Assembly (NCBI GenBank): GCA_035630195.1
Contig: DASQLD010000559.1
Coordinates: 1 to 20,091, forward strand
Source of the DNA: DASQDN01 sp035630195
GTDB lineage: Bacteria > Acidobacteriota > Terriglobia > Bryobacterales > Bryobacteraceae
DNA: 20,091 nt
Reading direction: 5' to 3'
Shown: in pieces, positions 9,278-17,542 of the stretch
Layout: each line of letters opens with the position of its first letter
Numbering within the stretch: position 1 is the first letter of the stretch
Notes under the pieces: generated by a model
Database searches by the model: none
What the model was told of the DNA's origin: nothing
The model's input: the letters and a program-made list of their open reading frames with translations, nothing else
Translations under genes and position numbers: made by a program

Positions 9278-9671
9278 AGTTAATAACCACAAATTTTTTA
9301 TCGCGCTCCGAGGTATAAACGACAGGTTGTGTTCTCACGGGTATATCGAGTTCATACATCGAGCTAACACGCGGAATATCGAGCGTCGCAGACTCTTCGG
9401 CAAGAACCGGGCGAACCTTAGCGGCCGCTTGTACTTTCTTCTTACGGTTGTCGATGACCTCAGTAAATGGCGATGGTTTCGATGACGCCGCGCGAACGCT
9501 TTGTACTTCGTGTCCGTACAGGTCTAATTTCACAGTGGGCGTGAGCATAATGCCTGTTCCTACGATGAGATTGATCGAGAACAGAGCCAAACTGGCCCAA
9601 GCTATCTTTGGAAGCTGGCCAAGAGAGATCAACTCGTCAGTAGCGGTAGCGGAATCTGGCTGGTGTCGCAT
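9276..9671 (-). CDS. hypothetical protein with one transmembrane helix, 131 residues
   Basis: I do not recognise this protein. A polar N terminus (about 25 residues) precedes one transmembrane helix (IAWASLALFSINLIVGTGIML, about 24-44). A predicted extracytoplasmic region follows, with a basic stretch (NRKKKVQAAAKVRP) and short strands at the end (ELDIPVRTQPVVYTSER). ATG 9671 is the natural start; a GTG one codon earlier (9674) is equally possible and neither has a clear ribosome site. It sits 132 nt downstream of the TM/coiled-coil gene on the same strand and may be part of the same envelope-related group, but that is inference from position only. Confidence 0.55.
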   Translation of the reverse strand: MRHQPDSATATDELISLGQLPKIAWASLALFSINLIVGTGIMLTPTVKLDLYGHEVQSVRAASSKPSPFTEVIDNRKKKVQAAAKVRPVLAEESATLDIPRVSSMYELDIPVRTQPVVYTSERDKKFVVIN

Positions 9672-9768
9672 CACGCATGTCTATCAAGCATGCGGCCTAC
9701 CAAACTATAACCGTTTGAAAAGGAATGACTAACAGAGGTACTAGGAATATAGCCCAGCGGTCGTTTTT

Positions 9769-9796
9769 ACCAGGAAGCGGGTTTGCGCTCCCTGGT
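9769..9796 (-). other. hairpin downstream of the coiled-coil gene
   Basis: ACCAGGAAGC (9769-9778) and GCTCCCTGGT (9787-9796) form a 10-bp stem with one G-U wobble in the minus-strand RNA and an 8-nt loop. It starts 11 nt past the stop at 9807. No U tract follows on the minus strand, so it may be an mRNA 3' stabiliser or a weak terminator rather than a classical one. Confidence 0.45.
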
Positions 9797-9806
9797 CCAC
9801 ACGTTA

Positions 9807-10679
9807 TTAGTTACGAGTGGTCTGTACCTTTGGCGCAGACAGATATCCTACGATCTGATCTTTCTTGACTTCATTGACAACTAACTCGTACGGCTGGCGA
9901 GCCTTCGACACATAGAACTGCACGGGCTCGTTTAGGTTCTTGTCTTTCTTCTCAACTCGTTTATCATCGGCGACAAGCTCGATGGTGAACCGATTCTTTT
10001 TGGGATCCGCCTTCTTTAAGATGACAGCGACATCACCAACCCGCCGGGGCTCTTTGCTCTTGTTGATTGTGAACTCGAAATAATTTCGTTCTCCCAACGC
10101 TCGGAGCGCTTGGAGTTCCTTACCATTTGTCGCAACCAACGAAGACGTCCCGTCCAGATCACCGCGAACACGCCGCAAGTCTTGAACCGTCTTCTCGAGT
10201 TCGGATTTGGCGGTCTGAACTTCTGTCTTCACATTGCCGACTTCCGTGCTGACTTCGGTGATCTTTGTCGCAGCAGCTTTTTCAACGCTAGTGACGGCTT
10301 CTGTCAGTTCGGTTTTCATCTGTTCGGCAGCTTTAATCTGACGCGCCTGCTCGAGTTGTAACCGCTTGGCGAGTTCCTCGGCATGTTTCTGTGCTTCCAC
10401 GCGCGCCTGACCTGCTGCCATGGAAGCCTGTCTCCGCGCGGTCTCCAACTCATCCTTTAAGGATGTGAGGCTGCGACGCGCAGTCTGTGTAGATACAGTA
10501 GAGCTTTCCTTGAGGCTACTAATCTCATTTTGCGTGGACTTTCGAAACTCTCCGATCTCGGCCCTTAGTCCATTTAGCTGCGAGAACAGATAGATGTTGG
10601 CGCCGAGTAACGCCACTACGGAGCCAATTAGAATAGGTACTTTTACGTCCGAGCTAGCGTCCGGCACATTCTCGCTCAT
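9807..10679 (-). CDS. membrane-anchored coiled-coil protein
   Basis: This 290-residue protein has a short cytoplasmic N terminus and one transmembrane helix (about 14-32, VPILIGSVVALLGANIYLFS). A long, charged, Ala/Glu/Lys/Gln-rich region (about 33-200) with heptad-like spacing follows, expected to form a coiled coil. The C-terminal domain (about 205-290) is compact and strand-rich (YFEFTINKSKEPRRVGDVAV, FTIELVADDKRVEKKDKN, PYELVVNEVKKDQIVGYLSAP). No enzymatic motif is visible. ATG 10679 has an excellent ribosome site (AAGGAGTGATC just upstream). It is divergent from the lipoprotein gene across 102 bp. A role as an envelope scaffold is a guess. The family name is unknown to me, but the gene itself is secure. 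Confidence 0.8.
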   Translation of the reverse strand: MSENVPDASSDVKVPILIGSVVALLGANIYLFSQLNGLRAEIGEFRKSTQNEISSLKESSTVSTQTARRSLTSLKDELETARRQASMAAGQARVEAQKHAEELAKRLQLEQARQIKAAEQMKTELTEAVTSVEKAAATKITEVSTEVGNVKTEVQTAKSELEKTVQDLRRVRGDLDGTSSLVATNGKELQALRALGERNYFEFTINKSKEPRRVGDVAVILKKADPKKNRFTIELVADDKRVEKKDKNLNEPVQFYVSKARQPYELVVNEVKKDQIVGYLSAPKVQTTRN

Positions 10680-10781
10680 GGATCACTCCTTCGATACAGG
10701 GTCTTCACCCGTAAGGATACTACTAATGTATCATTCGGACGTCGATATACCGGTAAGGGTTCCGAGAAGTAATATCGGTAT

Positions 10782-11567
10782 GTGAAAACAATCGCAGCTC
10801 TGGCGTTGATCCTTGCGACGACCGGCTGCCGCCGTCAACCTTCGCCGACCGTCTTCCTTGATCCTGCCCTCGGTGTACTAGTCCCGCCGGACACCACGAT
10901 GCTTGCCGGCATTCGAATGCAAAGAATTCGCGCCACATCTTTTTCCGAAGAGCTTAAGAATTCTCCTCGGCTTTCCGAGTTCACTAAGAGCATGGGGCTG
11001 CTTGGTGAATCCGATATTTGGGAAATACTAATTGCCTCGAATGGAATCCAATGGGTCGCTTTGCTCCGGGGGAAATTCACGGCAATGGGCATGGAGCCGC
11101 GCATTGATAAGCCATCAGCCCGGCGCGAGAACTTCAACGGCATCCCGATCATTGGCGACGAGAAGGGTGCTGTCGCATTTCTTAACCCAACAACGGCAAT
11201 CGCAGGATCGTTCGATGCAGTCCTGCAGACGGTGGAGAGGCGCAACGCCAATTCAGGCGTCCCGGAGCCCCTGCGTAAATTGACGGAAGAGATTCCATCG
11301 ACCAATGAAGCGTGGTTGGCCTCGGTAGGTCCCGTTCCCAGCTTCCTGCCCGTCTCGAAGATCAAGTTTGGGCGGGCAGGATTCGATCCCCGAACCAGAG
11401 CAATTGACCTCGCGATGGAAGCTGAATCCCCGGGCGCGGCCAAATCCATCGGAGACGCCATCAACGGACGTGTCGAAGGGACACACGTGACGGTCCAGGG
11501 GCCAACGATGGCAAATCTTGTCGATTGGATGTTAGGTAGAAGCAGCCGGGCCCCGGCCACTCGTTAG
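10782..11567 (+). CDS. probable lipoprotein of unknown function
   Basis: This 261-residue protein begins with a lipoprotein-like signal, MKTIAALALILATTGC (Cys16; the box T-T-G-C is an imperfect lipobox). The mature part starts with VLVPPDTTMLAGIRMQRIRAT, then WEILIASNGIQWVALLRGKF and GAVAFLNPTTAIAGSFDAVL. This style is shared by uncharacterised acidobacterial proteins that I recall only as hypothetical. The start is GTG 10782; the ATG two bases earlier is out of frame. It diverges from the coiled-coil gene and its stop overlaps the converging ferredoxin stop by four bases (11564-11567). No catalytic motif is visible. A surface or periplasmic role is inferred from the signal only. Confidence 0.75.
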   Translation: MKTIAALALILATTGCRRQPSPTVFLDPALGVLVPPDTTMLAGIRMQRIRATSFSEELKNSPRLSEFTKSMGLLGESDIWEILIASNGIQWVALLRGKFTAMGMEPRIDKPSARRENFNGIPIIGDEKGAVAFLNPTTAIAGSFDAVLQTVERRNANSGVPEPLRKLTEEIPSTNEAWLASVGPVPSFLPVSKIKFGRAGFDPRTRAIDLAMEAESPGAAKSIGDAINGRVEGTHVTVQGPTMANLVDWMLGRSSRAPATR

Positions 11568-11923
11568 AGTTTCAAGCTGCCGCCTTCGCTAACGAAGTTC
11601 TTATTCCAGCTCGGAATCTCGACGATGATGTCGCCTTTGACAACTGCCTGGCATCCCAGGCGTGAGTGAAGGGTTAGCCCCGGGGCCATGTCGAGGCGGT
11701 CGGCTTCATCGTCGTCCATCTCCGAGAGGTTGTCATCGCCCTGTTTAACGATTACGTGGCAAGTCGTGCAAGCGCAGCTTCCGCCGCAAGCGTGATCGAG
11801 GTGGATACCGTAGTTTAGGCAGATATCCAGGATCGATTCAGGCTTTCCATGCTCGGAATACGGCATCTTTCCGGACTCGAACTCCACTGTCTTACCTTCC
11901 GGCAAAACTGTGATTTTAGGCAC
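11564..11923 (-). CDS. [2Fe-2S] ferredoxin, ISC/adrenodoxin type
   Basis: This 119-residue soluble electron carrier is of the kind that serves iron-sulfur cluster assembly or monooxygenase chains. Cluster ligands are visible in ACGGSCACTTCH (Cys46, Cys52, Cys55) and RLGCQ (Cys91), the same spacing as E. coli Fdx. The ending VVKGDIIVEIPSWNKN also matches that family. I start it at GTG 11923 (VPKITVLPEGKTVEF), where homology begins. The open frame continues upstream to 12148, but that part lies inside the RNase P RNA gene and is not protein. No Shine-Dalgarno precedes the GTG; instead a TATAAT ends six bases before it, which suggests a leaderless message. No iscS, iscU or hscBA is in the window, so the exact partner is open. 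Confidence 0.9.
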   Translation of the reverse strand: MPKITVLPEGKTVEFESGKMPYSEHGKPESILDICLNYGIHLDHACGGSCACTTCHVIVKQGDDNLSEMDDDEADRLDMAPGLTLHSRLGCQAVVKGDIIVEIPSWNKNFVSEGGSLKL

Positions 11924-11929
11924 CTTGTT

Positions 11930-11935
11930 ATTATA
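11930..11935 (-). promoter_or_regulatory. perfect -10 box six bases before the ferredoxin start
   Basis: The minus strand reads TATAAT, then six bases, then the GTG start at 11923. Transcription beginning at the usual distance would start at or beside the GTG. A -35 match is not obvious (CCGCCT at the 17-nt distance). Confidence 0.45.
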
Positions 11936-11965
11936 GCGTTCGCTTGAAATGGAGGCGGGTTTGTA

Positions 11966-12343
<378 letters not shown>

Positions 12344-12349
12344 TTTTTA

Positions 12350-12355
12350 ATTATA
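12350..12355 (-). promoter_or_regulatory. -10 box of rnpB
   Basis: A perfect TATAAT on the minus strand ends seven bases before the predicted rnpB 5' end (12343), as expected for a stable RNA promoter. I see no convincing -35 at 16-18 nt; TTGTGA lies at only 14 nt. Confidence 0.65.
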
Positions 12356-12656
12356 ACAAAAGGATCATGTCACAAAAGGTGTGCATCTGCGTCAACATAG
12401 ACGATTTTCGCGCTTATTTGCGAAATGGGATTGCTGTCCCCTGTCACGACAGGCCTGTTAGTAACTTGACTAACGTTCGTTACAAAGAAATCGTCTCAGG
12501 TGACCTATACGTGTGTTTTTTCATTGAACCGTGAAACTTAGAAGCAAAAAAGACGTCTTATGAACGGTTTAGTGTATGATGCAAGTGATCGGAACCTCAA
12601 CATGCTTCGGGGACCGTACTTTCAAATAACAAGAAGAGACTAGAGGGGGAGTAATA
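12356..12656. other. intergenic region between rnpB and the OmpA-family gene, with dyads
   Basis: These 301 bases separate two divergent transcripts. They hold CCTGTC-AC-GACAGG (12440-12453), GTTAGT-N6-ACTAAC (12457-12474) and the 10-bp palindrome AAGACGTCTT (12550-12559), all possible regulator sites. A TATGAT at 12575-12580 could be the -10 for the OmpA gene. A short plus-strand frame, 12367-12534 (55 codons, MSQKVCICVN...), starts just after AAAAGGATC but is not convincing enough to call. Confidence 0.4.
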
Positions 12657-15600
12657 ATGCGGTATCAGCGGTATGTTTCGCTAGTTTTTCTCTTCGCGCT
12701 CCTCAGTTCTTGTCTGTTTTCACAAGGGCTGAACACGACAGCGTCGAAAGATGACTGGGAAGAGATCAACTTCGAATTCAATTCACCTGTATTGACCGAT
12801 GGCTATCCTAGTCTACTGAGACTGGCGGAATTGCTACAAAAGCATCCTGACTATCGAGTCAAATTGGAAGGCCACGCAGACGTTATCGGATCGAACCGGT
12901 ATAACGAGCGGCTCGGCCAGCGGCGCGCAGATGCTGTGAAAGCATTTCTAGTTAAATATGGCGCCGCCGACGGACAACTAACAACCGCGACCTTCGGCGA
13001 GACCCAGCCGAAGATTAACGACAGGGCAAAAGAAGCCCGTTTCATGAACAGGCGCGTGTTCATGACCGTCACAGACGGTCAAGGCAGAACCGTTCTCGAT
13101 AAGGCTGGAGTCGCCGAAGTGGTCAAGACACTCGACGACCTGTTCGCGCTCCAGAAGAAATGCTGTGACGATATCCTGCGCCGGCTGGATAAGCTGGATG
13201 ATATCGCCAACATGCTGCAGAAGATCGTCGGGGAGAACGATGCCCTCCGCAAGGATCTTCAGGCGCTACGTAGTGCCCACGATGAACTCGATAAGTATGT
13301 TAAGGCGCAACCGAAGCCGCTCACTGAGCAGCAGACTGCCTCTATCGTCGATACACGCACGGCAGAGCAGATTGAGCGCGCCCGTATGCCGCGCTATTCG
13401 ACCATCAACGCAAACGCTGGAGCAGACCAGAGCGGTGGCCTGACATTTACCGGCCGAGGCCGTTACTTCATGCCGTTCAAGGAACAATTCGCTGTGCAAA
13501 TGCAGGGCGAATATATGTACTTCCGCGATCGGCAAGAAGGTCAGGCAGACATCGGGCTAGTCAACCGGTTCGCATCGCGCGCCCAAGCCGGCGTATTTGC
13601 CAGCTTCAAGCACGTAAACTTTAACGGCAACGTCCCAGGACAAGGCATTCTTTCGGACCGACCGGTAACGCAGTTTGAGCCGGGCGAGATAGTCGGCAGT
13701 GGACTCCTTGGACAGGCTTCGTTGACTTTGGATTATTTGTTTAGTGGTGGCAAGTTCGGCGTGTTCGGTTCGAAGGGCTTCCTCCAGGACCCAGTTCTTA
13801 ACCGTCTCGCAACAGCGAACCGCAATGTCTTCACAGAACACTATTTGCGCACTATCGATCAATTCGGTATCAGCACGCTGTTTGGATTGGGCGGCAGCGC
13901 ATACTTTGAAGGTAATGCCGGCTATCTGAAGAGCCGCGCGAATGCCGACCGCATCGGCGCTACGGGACGTTTCGTATTCCCGTTGAGCGATCGCTTTGCT
14001 TTCACTCTTGAAGGCGGCATGAACGAGACGCTGGTGAGCGTTGCCAACACTGGCCGCGTAGTCGCCGGCGTCCAGTTTGGGAACTTCATGCGCCCGAAGG
14101 ACTACATCGAAGGGTACAACGGTGTCCAGCATGCCGTTCCCGTTGATGTTCCACGCGTTCGTTATGAAGTGTTGACACGTACGGTCCGCACGGGCAATGA
14201 CGCGCCGGTAGCCAATGCCGGGCCTAATCAGATCGGTGTGCAGGCCGGTACGATCACTTTGGACGGCTCCGGTTCTCAAGATCCGGAAGGTGACACCCTC
14301 ACCTACCAGTGGAGCCAAGTGTCGGGTCCTGCCGTCTCTATCTCCGGCATGAACACGGCCCGCGCCAGCTTCACGGCGGCCGAGGGCCAGAGCTATGGCT
14401 TCCGCCTTGTTGTCAAAGATCCGCAGGGACAACAAGGAGTGGATTCGACCGTCGTAACCACGACGGCGACCAACGCCATTCAGATCGTTCGCTTCCAGGC
14501 CAGCCCTGACCGCATCATGGCCGGGCAACAAGCAACGATAGACTGGCAAGTTCTCAACGCCGACACGGTCACCATCAGTCCTGCTATCGGCAACGTCTCA
14601 GCGAACGGGAGCAGATCCGTCTCCCCGAATACAACGACACAGTATCGCTTGACGGCCCGCAATGCCAACGGCGAAGTATCGGCTACTACGACTGTTACTG
14701 TCGAAGTGGCCCCATCTCCTCAGTTCACAGCTTGCAGCGTCTCGCCGATGAACATCATGACGGGTGAAAGCGCGACGATCACCTACGCGACATCGAACGC
14801 CGATACAGTGGAGATCAGCGGTATTGGAAACGTCGCGACTAGTGGTACTCGCGTGGTTTCGCCCACATCGACCACGACGTATAACCTCACCGCCCGGAAT
14901 GCGCAAGGCGCTGCAAACTGTTCCGTTACCGTGCAGGTATCGGCAACCGCAACAGCTCCGCGCGTCCTGAACTTCACGGCGAACCCGGCTTCTATCACGT
15001 CCGGTAACTCGTCCACGCTGAGTTGGGGTGTCGAGAATGCGACCACCGTCAGTATCTCGACCATCGGGAACGTAGATCCGACCGGTACGCGCGCTGTCTC
15101 GCCTACCGCGAATACCACTTACACGCTTACCGCAACTAACAGCACGGGAACCGTCACGGCAACCACTACTGTTACTGTGGCAGGTGGACCAGGACCTGGC
15201 CCCGGCCCCGCGCCAACCATCACCGGTTGCGCGGCGGCTCCCAGCACCTCGCCCGCTCCGGGATCAGCCGTCGTCATCAGCTACGTGACGGCGAATGCTA
15301 CCGCTGTCGCGTTCACCCCCGCTGTAGCGGGAGCCGGCCTGAACGGTCCTGTGACCGTCATGCCTGCCGCCAGCACAACGTATACGATTACCGCTACAGG
15401 CAGCGAAAATCGCACGGCCGTCTGTACGGTAGCCGTAACCGTAACGCCTACACCTCCGGGGCCGATACCGAATGTTGAGTCCGTAATCGAAACGTTCAAT
15501 CGGGAAGTCGTGCTCGACGCTTCGCAGTCGACAGATCCGTCGGGCGGCGCGCTCACCTTCGTCTGGACTCCTCTGGGTACCGGAGCCGCAGTTCTGGACC

Positions 15601-15737
15601 AGGGCCAAGCTCGCACACGCGTCCAACTCGCCGGCCTCGCCGGTGACTATCCGTTCCGTTTGACCCTACGTAACGCGGCGGGTCAAGAAACCACGGCAAC
15701 CGTCACCGTCCGGTTCCGGTCGTCGACCATTCCATAG
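12657..15737 (+). CDS. OmpA-family envelope protein with N-terminal peptidoglycan-binding domain, barrel and PKD/Ig-like repeats
   Basis: The protein is 1026 residues. The signal sequence contains LLSSC (Cys19), a good lipobox, though cleavage near FSQ is also possible. Domains in order: an OmpA-like peptidoglycan-binding domain (about 35-140) with LEGHADVIGSNRYNERLGQR, including the Asp and Arg that hold diaminopimelate; a coiled coil (about 155-220, DDILRRLDKLDDIANMLQK); a strand-rich, aromatic barrel-like region (about 245-500); a PKD domain (about 514-605, PVANAGPNQIG); three closely related Ig-like repeats; a Pro/Gly linker (GGPGPGPGPAP, about 841); a fourth repeat; and a final PKD-like domain (about 939-1026). 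ATG 12657 follows a strong GGGGGAG ribosome site. The usual OmpA order, barrel first and binding domain last, is reversed. It likely ties the outer membrane to the wall and may display the repeats. The gene is monocistronic, with its own terminator. Confidence 0.9.
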   Translation: MRYQRYVSLVFLFALLSSCLFSQGLNTTASKDDWEEINFEFNSPVLTDGYPSLLRLAELLQKHPDYRVKLEGHADVIGSNRYNERLGQRRADAVKAFLVKYGAADGQLTTATFGETQPKINDRAKEARFMNRRVFMTVTDGQGRTVLDKAGVAEVVKTLDDLFALQKKCCDDILRRLDKLDDIANMLQKIVGENDALRKDLQALRSAHDELDKYVKAQPKPLTEQQTASIVDTRTAEQIERARMPRYSTINANAGADQSGGLTFTGRGRYFMPFKEQFAVQMQGEYMYFRDRQEGQADIGLVNRFASRAQAGVFASFKHVNFNGNVPGQGILSDRPVTQFEPGEIVGSGLLGQASLTLDYLFSGGKFGVFGSKGFLQDPVLNRLATANRNVFTEHYLRTIDQFGISTLFGLGGSAYFEGNAGYLKSRANADRIGATGRFVFPLSDRFAFTLEGGMNETLVSVANTGRVVAGVQFGNFMRPKDYIEGYNGVQHAVPVDVPRVRYEVLTRTVRTGNDAPVANAGPNQIGVQAGTITLDGSGSQDPEGDTLTYQWSQVSGPAVSISGMNTARASFTAAEGQSYGFRLVVKDPQGQQGVDSTVVTTTATNAIQIVRFQASPDRIMAGQQATIDWQVLNADTVTISPAIGNVSANGSRSVSPNTTTQYRLTARNANGEVSATTTVTVEVAPSPQFTACSVSPMNIMTGESATITYATSNADTVEISGIGNVATSGTRVVSPTSTTTYNLTARNAQGAANCSVTVQVSATATAPRVLNFTANPASITSGNSSTLSWGVENATTVSISTIGNVDPTGTRAVSPTANTTYTLTATNSTGTVTATTTVTVAGGPGPGPGPAPTITGCAAAPSTSPAPGSAVVISYVTANATAVAFTPAVAGAGLNGPVTVMPAASTTYTITATGSENRTAVCTVAVTVTPTPPGPIPNVESVIETFNREVVLDASQSTDPSGGALTFVWTPLGTGAAVLDQGQARTRVQLAGLAGDYPFRLTLRNAAGQETTATVTVRFRSSTIP
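14486..15470 (+). repeat. four Ig-like repeats inside the OmpA-family gene
   Basis: Units begin near 14486, 14720, 14960 and 15215, each about 70-80 codons. They share the plan ...I.SG.S.TISW...NA.TVSI...GNV...GTR.VSP...TTTYTLTA.N..G...., which is clearest in units 1-3. The fourth is diverged (AAAPSTSPAPGSAVVISYVT) and follows a Pro/Gly linker. Two units carry a Cys pair (CSVSP/NCSV; CAAAP/VCTV), possibly a disulfide. Confidence 0.8.
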
Positions 15738-15760
15738 GCTGAGTTACTCCTGCCTCTTGA

Positions 15761-15797
15761 AGCCGGATGCGGTTCGCCGCATCCGGCTTTTTGCTTT
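15761..15797 (+). terminator. Rho-independent terminator after the OmpA-family gene
   Basis: AGCCGGATGCGG (15761-15772) and CCGCATCCGGCT (15777-15788) form a perfect 12-bp stem closed by a UUCG tetraloop and followed by TTTTTGCTTT. It lies 23 nt past the stop. On the minus strand the stem is followed by TCAAGAGG, so it serves mainly the plus strand. Confidence 0.95.
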
Positions 15798-15811
15798 GCG
15801 GAAGACCCTAC

Positions 15812-17542
15812 CTACTTTCGATCGCTTTTCGGCGATACGATTCCCGAACCCTCTTTGATTGTTACTATCTGATTGGCTTTCACGTTGGAGAACGTTTCGA
15901 CGCCGCCGTTTGTCCACCGAACGACCAACTCCGCAGATGCTGCCTGACCGAGACCGAAGTGCAGCCTTCGATCATTTACAGAATAGAAGCTGGATTGGGC
16001 AGTAACTTCTTGAGTCTGTACACGGCCACCGTATTTCGCGGTGACCCTGCTGCCGATCGCGCTCCGGTTTGATTTCACACCCTGCAGTAAGACCTTGAGC
16101 CATTTTCCTGATCCAGACAGGTCGTTGCGCAGGAGTGACGGAGGTTCATTCATATTGAAGATGAGGATATCGACATCTCCATCGTTATCGAAGTCGCCGA
16201 AGGCACATCCGCGGCTGGAATGCACGGCCGCTACACCCGGTCCAGCTTCTTCGATCAATTCCTCGAACTTTGGACCCAGATTCCGAAATACCAGTCGCGG
16301 AGTCTTATAGGGATACTGCGGCAAGGTTTTCTCGATTTCCGGATACACGCTTCCGGTGACTATGAACAGGTCAGGCAAACCGTCGTTGTCCAAGTCGACT
16401 ATGCCGGCGCCCCAGCCGATGTATCGCGTGTCTACTCCTAAGCCACTGCGGACCGTGATGTCATCGAAGGAGCCTTTGCCGTCATTGCGATACAGCACAT
16501 GCGTATCGTCGGCGAAGTGTGTCTTGAGGATATCGAGATGACCATCCAGATTGCTGTCTCCGAGCCCAACGCCCATTCCCGCCTGCTCGATGCCATCTTC
16601 ACTGAGAGCGGCCCCACGTTCAATCCCTTCCTCTCTAAAAGTTCCGTCGTGATTATTACGGAACAGAAAGCTCGGCGTCGAGTCACATGCGACATAGATG
16701 TCGGGCCAGCCATCGTTGTCGTAGTCGGCCGCCACAGCGGTCATCGCGTACGAACCAGTTGCTTTTGCGATTCCCGAGGCGTCACTCACGTCGGTGAATG
16801 TGCCATCGCCGTTATTGCGGTATAGACGGTGACGGCTAGGCGGCAAACCGCGGGGGCCGCAGTTAACGGGAACACCCTTCCAATTACAATTCGATTTTTC
16901 CCCGGGCTTTGCGAGGCGGCTCAAATCCAATTCGAGATAATTGGCGACGAACAGGTCCAGGAGTCCGTCGCGGTTGTAGTCGACCCAAGTACAACCGGAT
17001 CCCCAGTTGGTTCCAGTCTGTAGAAGTTTGGCTTGGCCGGTCACATCGCTGAACGTGCCGTCCCCGTTATTGCGATAGAGAACGTTCTGGCCCCAGTAAG
17101 TGATGAACAGGTCTTCGTATCCATCGTTGTTGTAATCGCCGATCGTGACTGAGGAAGCCCACCCGGTTCGCGTGAGCCCAGCTTTCTCCGTGACATCCGT
17201 GAACGTGCCGTTGCGATTGTTTCGATAGAGCCGATTCGTAGCTTCGGGAGGCGGATCGGTAAGCCGGGTGCCGCTTAGCACGAGTATATCGAGCCAGCCG
17301 TCGTTATCGTAATCGAAGAAGGCGACACCGCAGCCGACTGTTTCAAGAATGTATGTTTTTTTGTCGACGCCACCGTATGGAATGGCGGTCTTGAGACCGG
17401 CTTCGAGCGCGACGTCGGTGAATCTTGCGTTGAAAGGAACACCCGATGGCTTCCCGCGGGGTGTTGGCTTTACGCTACGTGTGGACACACCTTGCGCGAC
17501 AGCGAACGATGGCAAGAGGTAGATCAGGTCGCGACGAGTCAC
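15812..17542 (-). CDS. CRTAC1-family FG-GAP/VCBS repeat protein with ASPIC/UnbV C-terminal domain
   Basis: This 576-residue exported protein is predicted to form a calcium-binding beta-propeller. The N terminus MTRRDLIYLLPSFAVAQ carries a twin-arginine-like signal. Seven Asp/Asn-rich calcium loops are visible, for example FFDYDNDGWLDIL, IGDYNNDGYEDLF, WVDYNRDGLLDLF, AADYDNDGWPDIY, IVDLDNDGLPDLF and FGDFDNDGDVDIL. Most are followed by LYRNNGDGTFTDV-like blades. The C terminus (about 485-565) matches ASPIC/UnbV (SAIGSRVTAKYGG, FYSVNDRRLHFGLG, VVRWTNGGVETF). The start is GTG 17542, which overlaps the TPR gene stop as GTGA, so translation is coupled. The family is abundant in Acidobacteriota, but its biochemical role is not settled. 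Confidence 0.92.
   Translation of the reverse strand: MTRRDLIYLLPSFAVAQGVSTRSVKPTPRGKPSGVPFNARFTDVALEAGLKTAIPYGGVDKKTYILETVGCGVAFFDYDNDGWLDILVLSGTRLTDPPPEATNRLYRNNRNGTFTDVTEKAGLTRTGWASSVTIGDYNNDGYEDLFITYWGQNVLYRNNGDGTFSDVTGQAKLLQTGTNWGSGCTWVDYNRDGLLDLFVANYLELDLSRLAKPGEKSNCNWKGVPVNCGPRGLPPSRHRLYRNNGDGTFTDVSDASGIAKATGSYAMTAVAADYDNDGWPDIYVACDSTPSFLFRNNHDGTFREEGIERGAALSEDGIEQAGMGVGLGDSNLDGHLDILKTHFADDTHVLYRNDGKGSFDDITVRSGLGVDTRYIGWGAGIVDLDNDGLPDLFIVTGSVYPEIEKTLPQYPYKTPRLVFRNLGPKFEELIEEAGPGVAAVHSSRGCAFGDFDNDGDVDILIFNMNEPPSLLRNDLSGSGKWLKVLLQGVKSNRSAIGSRVTAKYGGRVQTQEVTAQSSFYSVNDRRLHFGLGQAASAELVVRWTNGGVETFSNVKANQIVTIKEGSGIVSPKSDRK

Noticed and set aside
13557..14549. 330-codon minus-strand frame opposite the OmpA-family gene
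   Set aside because: The plus strand has clear domain structure throughout. The reverse frame has the composition of a shadow and no recognisable motif.
14486..15470. DNA repeats that might be a CRISPR array or recombination hot spot
   Set aside because: The repetition is at the protein level (Ig-like domains of 70-80 codons) with diverged nucleotides; there are no short identical repeats with unique spacers.
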